From Aliivibrio_A kagoshimensis (GTDB lineage: Bacteria; Pseudomonadota; Gammaproteobacteria; Enterobacterales; Vibrionaceae): 40,363 bases of DNA. The notes below the pieces were generated by a model. That model saw only the letters and a program-made list of their open reading frames with translations. It was not told where the DNA came from and searched no databases. The stretch's first letter is position 1; each line of letters starts with the position of its first letter. Position numbers and translations under genes: made by a program. The stretch covers positions 1 through 40,363 of the forward strand of contig NZ_JAKJSQ010000041.1 of NCBI RefSeq assembly GCF_050337105.1. Direction: 5' to 3'. Positions 17,551 through 24,610 of this stretch are shown piece after piece.

Positions 17551-17688
17551 CCCAAAATAACCAAAAATCAGCTCTTTAAAAACGAACCAATAAAATCAGT
17601 TGGTTACAACAAGTATGAAAAATTAGGTAAAAATGGTTATTTTTACTTATCTGCTTGTTGTAACTTATTTTTGTGCTGATATTCTATT
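17551..17688 (+). promoter_or_regulatory. CRISPR leader with IHF-like sites and nested inverted repeats
   Basis: 138 bp, strongly AT-rich, between cas6f and the first repeat. Two exact matches to the IHF consensus WATCARNNNNTTR occur: AATCAGCTCTTTA (17566-17578) and AATCAGTTGGTTA (17594-17606). An outer inverted repeat GTTACAACAAG (17603-17613) / CTTGTTGTAAC (17654-17664) encloses an inner hairpin GTAAAAAT-GGTT-ATTTTTAC (17627-17646). IHF bending is known to direct type I-F integration to the leader end. The leader also supplies the promoter for the array, though no clear -35/-10 pair is evident. Confidence 0.75.
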
Positions 17689-19693
17689 GTTCACTGCCGC
17701 ACAGGCAGCTTAGAAATTGCTCGCGAAGCACTCCTTGAAGCTTGTTGGGTTCACTGCCGCACAGGCAGCTTAGAAAGTTAAGTGATGGATTCAGCTCTGA
17801 TGTTAAATGTTCACTGCCGCACAGGCAGCTTAGAAAATCTCTAAACGCCTCAAATGGCCCCATCATATGTTCACTGCCGCACAGGCAGCTTAGAAAAGTC
17901 ACAGTAAATATCATAAGCCGACTCTAGTGTTCACTGCCGCACAGGCAGCTTAGAAATCAAGCTTAAAGGCACTGATAAAGGCTTGAGTGTTCACTGCCGC
18001 ACAGGCAGCTTAGAAAAATACCCGCGAGACTGCACGTCGAGATACGCCGTTCACTGCCGCACAGGCAGCTTAGAAAATTGTGTCAGGGTGTGGTAGTTCA
18101 CCGCCATCGTTCACTGCCGCACAGGCAGCTTAGAAACTGCCGCTGATGCGCCTGGATAGAAGTCTGACGTTCACTGCCGCACAGGCAGCTTAGAAATTTC
18201 AAGGTCTTGGTCATCCAAGTCTGACCACGTTCACTGCCGCACAGGCAGCTTAGAAAACCAGTAACTCGATAAGCGCCAAGCGTTAGCAGTTCACTGCCGC
18301 ACAGGCAGCTTAGAAATCCAGAATGTTGCTCGACAAGTTAACGCGCCAGTTCACTGCCGCACAGGCAGCTTAGAAAGCTTAATTGTCAGGCGGGGAAACC
18401 CGCCATTATGTTCACTGCCGCACAGGCAGCTTAGAAAGTTAATCCCCCTATCCTGCAGCAAGCTTGATAGTTCACTGCCGCACAGGCAGCTTAGAAAGTC
18501 TTCATGGAAATATCCAGACAGACCTTAACGTTCACTGCCGCACAGGCAGCTTAGAAAGCAGCCATACACGATTGATTTTGATATTCGAGGTTCACTGCCG
18601 CACAGGCAGCTTAGAAAAAGAAGAAATAAAGAAACCCCGCCATGATAGCGTTCACTGCCGCACAGGCAGCTTAGAAATATAATTCAAAATCGTCCAAGTC
18701 GGAATCGTCGTTCACTGCCGCACAGGCAGCTTAGAAAATTGGATAGGAAGTTCGCCCATTCCACATAGTGTTCACTGCCGCACAGGCAGCTTAGAAATCG
18801 AGCATCTATGGACTGATATCCACCTAATCGTTCACTGCCGCACAGGCAGCTTAGAAAACATAAAAGCATTGAACGTCTTAAAATAATGTTCACTGCCGCA
18901 CAGGCAGCTTAGAAAACATAAAAGCATTGAACGTCTTAAAATAATGTTCACTGCCGCACAGGCAGCTTAGAAAACTAGAACAGACGGGACATGATTCTAA
19001 ATCTAGTTCACTGCCGCACAGGCAGCTTAGAAACTTTGAAAATTGGCGGCCTATGTAAGCCGAATGTTCACTGCCGCACAGGCAGCTTAGAAAACAGAGG
19101 CAACGAAAGTAAACGGAGTTACGCGGTTCACTGCCGCACAGGCAGCTTAGAAACCTAACCTTGGGGTGCGCCTTACTTGCATCCAGTTCACTGCCGCACA
19201 GGCAGCTTAGAAACATACACATGGACAGACCCCGCAGGAAGCGGAGTTCACTGCCGCACAGGCAGCTTAGAAATTTAGCTGAGTATTGGGCGATCAAATG
19301 ACTCTGTTCACTGCCGCACAGGCAGCTTAGAAAACCGGCAAGGCTATATAACATTTACCCAGATAGTTCACTGCCGCACAGGCAGCTTAGAAAAGTTGGC
19401 GTAAGGAGATCAGCAATTGTGATTTGTTCACTGCCGCACAGGCAGCTTAGAAATTGGATGCGTGAACTCTTATTATTCTACCAGAGTTCACTGCCGCACA
19501 GGCAGCTTAGAAATGTTTAAGTACGGACTCAGGCAAAGGTTTCTTGTTCACTGCCGCACAGGCAGCTTAGAAAAACTTCACAATTTCAGCAGAAGATGAA
19601 ACCGCGTTCACTGCCGCACAGGCAGCTTAGAAAAACCAGATAGATTTGAGATGGCCTGACCAATGGTTCACTGCCGCACAGGCAGCTTAGAAA
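17689..19693 (+). CRISPR. Type I-F CRISPR array, 34 repeats and 33 spacers
   Basis: 34 copies of a 28-bp repeat, all apparently identical including the last. The repeat begins GTTCACTGCC and ends in CTTAGAAA; its stem is CTGCC-GCACA-GGCAG, so Cas6f cleavage would leave an 8-nt CTTAGAAA handle on the crRNA. Spacers are 32 nt except spacer 12 (18377-18409, 33 nt) and spacers 20 and 21 (30 nt each, identical). Leader-proximal, hence newest, spacers are at the 17.7-kb end. The lack of decay at the distal repeat suggests an active or recently active array. Confidence 0.99.
18830..18945 (+). repeat. Tandem duplication of a repeat-spacer unit
   Basis: Two identical 58-bp units (18830-18887 and 18888-18945), each a 28-bp repeat plus the same 30-nt spacer beginning ACATAAAAGC. 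Both are 2 nt shorter than the standard unit, so the duplication copied an already short unit. Confidence 0.97.
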
Positions 19694-19850
19694 AATGTGT
19701 TTAATTCTATGGTTGAGACTACTTAGGCCAGCGGTTAAAGTTTGAGTTGCTGATATGGTTCAATCAAACAAACATGTTTCTTTAGATTAAAAATAGCATA
19801 AAATGTGTGGATTATTGCAATAGCAAAACGTGTCAAAGGGATAGAGAGTC

Positions 19851-20618
19851 ATGGCGTCAAAATTTTATGTTGTGTGGGCGGGTCGCGAAACGGGTATTTT
19901 TACCAATTGGGCCTACACCAAGAAGCAGGTTGAGAAGTTTCCGGGCGCACGTTACAAATCTTTTGCGACTCAAGCGGAAGCGGAAACGGCATTCTCATCA
20001 GGCCGTGTGTCATCTACAACATCGACTAAAGCGTTTTCAGGCAACAAAAGCAGTGCCAAAAAGAGCAGTTCGGTGACCTCGGCAGAGGCGATGAATGCCT
20101 TTACGGTCAATATCTTTTGCGATGGCGGTTGCGATCCTAATCCGGGCAAAGCCTCCTCTGGTGTGGCGGTCTATCGTGATGGTGCGATTGATTCGTTGTG
20201 GTATGGCTTATATAACCCTAACGGCACTAACAACTCAGCAGAGTTAAATGCACTACATCAATCCCTGTTGATCGCTCAACAAGAGATTAATAGTGGCAAT
20301 AATGTGCAGATTTTGTGTGATTCACAATACTCCATTAACTGTGTGACAGTGTGGGCGTACAGCTGGAAAACCAAAGGCTGGAAGCGCAAAGTGGCCGGTG
20401 ATATTAAAAACTTAGAGATTATCCAGCAGTCGCATGAGCTTTATGAACAGATAAAGAGTCGATTAACCGTTTCGCATGTCAAAGCGCATATTGGCGTTGA
20501 GGGAAATGAGTTAGCGGATCGCATGTCAATTTATGGCATTGCTCAGAAAGAAGCGAGTTTTTGTCAATATAATGAAACGTTAGATATTAAAACTATCTTA
20601 GCGATGAGAGAAGGATAA
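19851..20618 (+). CDS. Ribonuclease H with N-terminal hybrid-binding domain
   Basis: 255-residue RNase HI-type enzyme that cleaves RNA in RNA-DNA hybrids. The N-terminal KFYVVWAGRETGIFTNW with the later FPGARYKSF is the hybrid-binding (caulimovirus viroplasmin) domain seen in eukaryotic RNase H1. A Ser/Lys linker (about 50-80) joins it to a catalytic domain with the D-E-D-D set: CDGG, AELNAL, CDSQYS and NELADR. This form exists beside classical rnhA in many bacteria. It is the first gene beyond the array and is followed 5 bp later by a methyltransferase. The gap 19694-19850 holds no evident gene or terminator. Confidence 0.94.
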   Translation: MASKFYVVWAGRETGIFTNWAYTKKQVEKFPGARYKSFATQAEAETAFSSGRVSSTTSTKAFSGNKSSAKKSSSVTSAEAMNAFTVNIFCDGGCDPNPGKASSGVAVYRDGAIDSLWYGLYNPNGTNNSAELNALHQSLLIAQQEINSGNNVQILCDSQYSINCVTVWAYSWKTKGWKRKVAGDIKNLEIIQQSHELYEQIKSRLTVSHVKAHIGVEGNELADRMSIYGIAQKEASFCQYNETLDIKTILAMREG

Positions 20619-20623
20619 ACCGT

Positions 20624-21166
20624 ATGCCCCTAGCGCTGCATTCACCACTGTTAGAACAACATTTAGACGCACTACGCAGAGCGACGTTAACAAACCCGGT
20701 TCTTGATTTGGCTTGTGGTGGTGGACGAAACGGCCTGTTTTTGGCGCGAAATGGCATAAAAGTACTGTTTGCTGATCGGGATCCTGAGTCGCTGGCAATC
20801 ATCGATCAAATTATTGCCGAGGAGTCTTTGGGTGCCTCAACATGGTTGGTTGATTTTGAAAAGGGTGATGAACCATTAACGGGCAAAACATTTGGGGCAG
20901 TGATTGTGTTTCGTTATCTGCATCGCCCTCTGTTTGTATCGATAAAACAGGCGATACAAACAGGTGGTATGATCGTTTATGAAACGTTTAATGTGGAGCA
21001 GCGAGAATTTGGTCGCCCAAAACGGGCTGAGTTTCTGCTTGAAAAAGGGGAACTACCAAAATACTTCCTCGATTGGCAGCTCCTTCACACCTTTGATGGC
21101 ATTGTGCAGCAACCACTAAGCGCCATTTCTCAGTTAGTGGCTAAAAACACCTCGGTTAGTGCCTAG
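20624..21166 (+). CDS. Class I SAM-dependent methyltransferase
   Basis: 180 residues with a Rossmann-type methyltransferase core. Motif I is VLDLACGGGRNGLFLA (about 26-41), the acidic loop is LFADRD, and the motif IV region is FGAVIVFRYLHRPLF, followed by GGMIVYETFN. The layout resembles small TehB/UbiE-like enzymes. The substrate is not indicated. Only 5 bp separate it from the RNase H gene, so they are probably one operon. It is convergent with a lipoprotein gene 7 bp away. Confidence 0.85.
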   Translation: MPLALHSPLLEQHLDALRRATLTNPVLDLACGGGRNGLFLARNGIKVLFADRDPESLAIIDQIIAEESLGASTWLVDFEKGDEPLTGKTFGAVIVFRYLHRPLFVSIKQAIQTGGMIVYETFNVEQREFGRPKRAEFLLEKGELPKYFLDWQLLHTFDGIVQQPLSAISQLVAKNTSVSA

Positions 21167-21173
21167 GTATTCG

Positions 21174-21734
21174 CTAATTAGCCGGTATTGATCTCAGCAT
21201 CGATTGCATCAACTTATCGATTCGCTGTTGCCTGCTGTCGTCGGAACGCTCGATTTCTGTCATCCCCTGGGCAAGTACCTTCCATTTTGGTAAGGGTTGA
21301 TTAGGGGAGAATAGGGCCACAACCACACTTCCTTTTTCAAACTTATCACTATCTACGTCTGCGGTCACTAATCCGGCGGAAAGCCCGATTTTACTCAAAA
21401 TTTCTTGGTCACTAAGTTGTGTCTCAGTTGCCAATCCAAACCCTATCAACAGATCGGGAGATTGGGTGTAGGAAACTTGAACATACCCCTTTTTAACCAT
21501 CTGAGTGACAATGGCGGACTCTATTTGTGTCATCAATTGCGCCGAGTCAAGTTTGTCGGTGATATAGGCTTGAGATATTGAGGGATGGATAGCAAAGCGT
21601 TGGCTTTGTTGGGATAAAAAGCTGAGATCTCCGGTGGTTAATAAACTTACATTATTACTTGGTGATACGGAATGTGTAGACGACACACAGCCCACTAACA
21701 GTATTGAGCATAAAACGCTCATTAGATATTTCAT
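21174..21734 (-). CDS. DUF4136-like lipoprotein
   Basis: 186-residue secreted lipoprotein. The N-terminal hydrophobic segment ends in lipobox LLVGC with Cys16, followed by Ser, not Asp, at +2, which favours the outer membrane. The body (YITDKLDSAQLMTQIESAIVTQMVKKGYVQV, then SPDLLIGFGLA) matches the DUF4136 pattern. The function is unknown. A strong ribosome site (GAGGTGATTA) precedes the ATG. Confidence 0.8.
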   Translation of the reverse strand: MKYLMSVLCSILLVGCVSSTHSVSPSNNVSLLTTGDLSFLSQQSQRFAIHPSISQAYITDKLDSAQLMTQIESAIVTQMVKKGYVQVSYTQSPDLLIGFGLATETQLSDQEILSKIGLSAGLVTADVDSDKFEKGSVVVALFSPNQPLPKWKVLAQGMTEIERSDDSRQQRIDKLMQSMLRSIPAN

Positions 21735-21851
21735 TAATCACCTCTTATTGAATAACCACGTGTTGAACGTTAAGCTCACAACTTCGCACGGAAGAGTGCG
21801 GGCTGGTCAGTGAGTACTAGCAAGCATAAATAATAGTGGTAGAGAATACAA

Positions 21852-22523
21852 ATGACGAACAGCAAGATAGAGTTTGATATAACTTTTGTCCATACGGGCG
21901 AAGTTCATGTTGCAACCTTTAATAGTCTGATTGAATCAACAGACCCAACACTTAGTGTGAATCATATCGTGAACAGCAATCTATTAGATCGCGCGATGAA
22001 ACAACAAAATAGGGCTGAACTCGAAACAGAGATACACAGTATTATGCAACTGGCTGCTCAAGAATCTCGGTTGGTGGTTTGTACCTGTTCAAGCATTGGC
22101 GAGATGGCCGAAACGACGCCTGTTGTGCCTAAAGGTGTAGTGACAAGAGTTGATCGTCCAATGGCGGAACAAGCGGTTAAGATAGGCGGTAACGTGTTAG
22201 TGGTTGCTGCATTGGAGAGCACGTTAGCACCGACATTAGACCTGCTTAACGCCATCAAGCTTCAGTGTGAATCTGACGTAACGTTTGATGTGCTCTGTGT
22301 AACAGAGGCGTGGCAGTATTTTGAGCGTGGTGATAGCCAAAGATACATTGAATTGATCGCACAAGCGATAGAGTCCGAAAAAGGCGAGTATAACGCGATT
22401 GTGTTAGCGCAAGCATCCATGGCCAAAGTGTCAGAACGATTAAATTGTTGGAAGATTCCGATTTTAAGCAGCCCTCGATTAGGGGTAGAGGTAGCTGTGA
22501 AAAATATCAATAATTATAAATAA
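21852..22523 (+). CDS. Asp/Glu racemase-like protein lacking second Cys
   Basis: 223 residues with the fold pattern of the aspartate/glutamate/hydantoin racemase family. The first half ends in VVCTCSSIGEMAE (Cys77, Cys79), placed like the first catalytic cysteine. In the second half IVLAQASMAKV (183-193) occupies the position of the second catalytic motif but has Ala/Gln where Cys is expected. It may therefore not be a two-base racemase; an isomerase, lyase or binding role is possible. It is divergent from the lipoprotein and alone in its transcript. Confidence 0.72.
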   Translation: MTNSKIEFDITFVHTGEVHVATFNSLIESTDPTLSVNHIVNSNLLDRAMKQQNRAELETEIHSIMQLAAQESRLVVCTCSSIGEMAETTPVVPKGVVTRVDRPMAEQAVKIGGNVLVVAALESTLAPTLDLLNAIKLQCESDVTFDVLCVTEAWQYFERGDSQRYIELIAQAIESEKGEYNAIVLAQASMAKVSERLNCWKIPILSSPRLGVEVAVKNINNYK

Positions 22524-22631
22524 TTGGTCCTGTTTGAATTGATCTTAAATAGGCATACGTTCGCTTTTTTTGTTTTTTCATTAATTGCTTCTAGACTTAA
22601 ATAAGGTAGTTGTGAGAGTTGGGGGTATAGG

Positions 22632-22832
22632 ATGACTGATGAAATAGATTCTCCGTGTATTCGAAACTGCTGTTTAAATGAAGTGGATGTCTGCCTAGGC
22701 TGCTTTAGAACCTTAGAGGAGATCACTCATTGGAAAGAGTCTGATGATGCGATGAAGCGTAAAATCCTCGATAATGCCAAAACGCGGCAGGAGTTGAGGC
22801 GCAGGGGGAGTTTGAACTTTCTAAATGAGTAA
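22632..22832 (+). CDS. DUF1289 family small Cys-rich protein
   Basis: 66 residues with the DUF1289 pattern SPCIRNCCLNEVDVCLGCFRTLEEI: four to five cysteines likely binding zinc or an Fe-S centre. The rest is a charged helix. The function of the family is unknown. GGGGGT precedes the ATG. It ends 10 bp from the convergent diguanylate cyclase gene. The gap upstream (22524-22631) shows a T-rich stretch without a clear stem. Confidence 0.88.
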   Translation: MTDEIDSPCIRNCCLNEVDVCLGCFRTLEEITHWKESDDAMKRKILDNAKTRQELRRRGSLNFLNE

Positions 22833-22842
22833 TCCGCAATAA

Positions 22843-24366
22843 TTAATAAGAGACTTTTTTTACAGCGTTGCCATGATCAATGGCAACCATTTCTACACGA
22901 TTTCTTCCTGCAAGTTTTGCTTTATAGAGTGCCTTATCAGCAGCTGCAATGATAAGACTAGGGTCTGATCCCTGTTTTGGAGCACAAACACAAACACCAG
23001 CACTGATCGTCACCACGTTGGATATTTCCGATTTCTGATGTGGAATTGCCAACTGTTCTATGGATTTTCTACAAGCTTGAGCCACTGGCAGGGCGTTTTC
23101 TGTTTCCGTTAAAACCAGAGCAAACTCTTCCCCGCCATACCTTGCCGCTAAATCTCCAGAGCGATGAATCATCCCACTCAGTTTGTTAGCAATCTTTTGT
23201 AAACACTCATCACCTGCAATGTGCCCATAGTGATCATTGAACGCTTTGAACTTATCGACATCCATCAGTATGAAGGCAATATAACTGTTGTTTCGTACCG
23301 CTCGTCGCCACTCTCGAGATAACACTTCATCGAGATACCTTCGGTTTGAAATGCCCGTCAATCCATCGGTTCTTGAGAGGGTTTGCAGTTTTTTATTGGC
23401 GACATGCAGTTGTTGAGTCTGTTCAATGACTAATTGCTTGACGTTAACCGCTTGATGCAAGATTTTAGAGATATAGAGAGCAAGCAGAAAAGTAAACGCG
23501 AACCCTATGCCGATGATTGCCATCGGCAGGATGGTTCGGCGAGATTGAATGTAGCCAGTGGTCGGGCTGGCTTCAATACTCCACTCTCTCTCCCAGATTG
23601 AAGGTAGGGTAGAGGTGTAGGAGAAGGTGCTGGAAATCTCTCCGCCCGTTCTTGATATATGATTATGAAGTACTTGAAAGGTGCTTTTTGTGGTGTCCAC
23701 TAACTTCATATTGATCCCCAAAGGCGTTGGACTTAAAGCCGATGAGTCAAAAATTTTATTGATATGGAAGATACCTACCAAACAGCCAATTGAGTTTTCA
23801 AATCTCAACTTCTCATTGAGGTGATTGGTGACATAAACAGGAAAAACACCGAGAAACCCTATTGTTGAGGTTTCATGGCTTTGAATTTTGATACCCTGAG
23901 AGACGAAGGGACGGGTTGACCGCATTGTTTGAGTAAAATGAACTTGATTGAGTAAGCTAGAGGCTAATTGGAGTTCGTCAGGATTGGGGGTGTTTTGCAT
24001 CGTACTAAATAGAGAAGGGGCTCGGTAGGAATGGTCACTATTATCATTCACTCGATCTTTGGGTATCCACTCAAACCCCGCTATTTCAGGGTGACGTTGT
24101 AAGATATTACGTGATTCATGTGTGAAGTGACTAAGCTGACGCTTATAATCGGTATGAAAAAGAACAGCCATGGCGTATAAGGTTTCTAAGTTATTATAAA
24201 CCGAGGTATGCAATGAGGTGGCACGTTGGTCGACATCGGATGTAAACTCGTGATAGATCGCTCTGTTTTCGGCTCTAAAAAGCAACCAACCGGAGATCGA
24301 TGACAGCGTCATTCCGAGTAACGTGACCAATACAATACTGACGTTTATTCGTTTATCTCTGAGCAT
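22843..24366 (-). CDS. CHASE-GGDEF diguanylate cyclase
   Basis: 507-residue membrane protein that makes c-di-GMP. An N-terminal membrane helix (about 8-30) precedes a periplasmic CHASE-type sensor (about 45-270; HPEIAGFEWIP is characteristic). A second helix (about 280-305) and a short coil lead to the GGDEF domain. The active site is GGEEF. RSGD lies five residues before it, so the inhibitory I-site RxxD is intact. It should be an active, feedback-inhibited cyclase responding to an external ligand. The gap 24367-24598 contains only promoter-like AT-rich sequence. Confidence 0.93.
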   Translation of the reverse strand: MLRDKRINVSIVLVTLLGMTLSSISGWLLFRAENRAIYHEFTSDVDQRATSLHTSVYNNLETLYAMAVLFHTDYKRQLSHFTHESRNILQRHPEIAGFEWIPKDRVNDNSDHSYRAPSLFSTMQNTPNPDELQLASSLLNQVHFTQTMRSTRPFVSQGIKIQSHETSTIGFLGVFPVYVTNHLNEKLRFENSIGCLVGIFHINKIFDSSALSPTPLGINMKLVDTTKSTFQVLHNHISRTGGEISSTFSYTSTLPSIWEREWSIEASPTTGYIQSRRTILPMAIIGIGFAFTFLLALYISKILHQAVNVKQLVIEQTQQLHVANKKLQTLSRTDGLTGISNRRYLDEVLSREWRRAVRNNSYIAFILMDVDKFKAFNDHYGHIAGDECLQKIANKLSGMIHRSGDLAARYGGEEFALVLTETENALPVAQACRKSIEQLAIPHQKSEISNVVTISAGVCVCAPKQGSDPSLIIAAADKALYKAKLAGRNRVEMVAIDHGNAVKKVSY

Positions 24367-24559
24367 TGCACACCTATATCTACGCCAATCTCAATCTTGA
24401 AACACTCATTTAAGCGTAGAACATAACCGACATTTTGCGAGTAAGATCACATGAGGCTGCTGAGGGGAAGATAAGGTATTCATATTAAACATGTAGGTTA
24501 ACAATATGATAATTGTTATTAAGTTCGTAGCGCTAGATAGGATTCACTGTTTATTTCAG

Positions 24560-24565
24560 TATAAT
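24560..24565 (+). promoter_or_regulatory. Putative -10 box of DUF748 gene
   Basis: TATAAT at 45 bp before the chosen ATG. No convincing -35 hexamer is seen. Confidence 0.35.
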
Positions 24566-24610
24566 GTCGTTAACTAGGTAACGTCTTATGTCAAAGGAGT
24601 GAGGATATCC

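Noticed and set aside
17684..19354. Open frames across the array encoding repeated FLSCLCGSE or VHCRTGSLES peptides
   Set aside because: They are translations of the CRISPR repeat and spacers, with no ribosome sites and no independent coding signal.
20593..20802. Reverse-strand frames over the RNase H/methyltransferase junction
   Set aside because: Antisense shadows of two well-supported genes; no family match or ribosome site.
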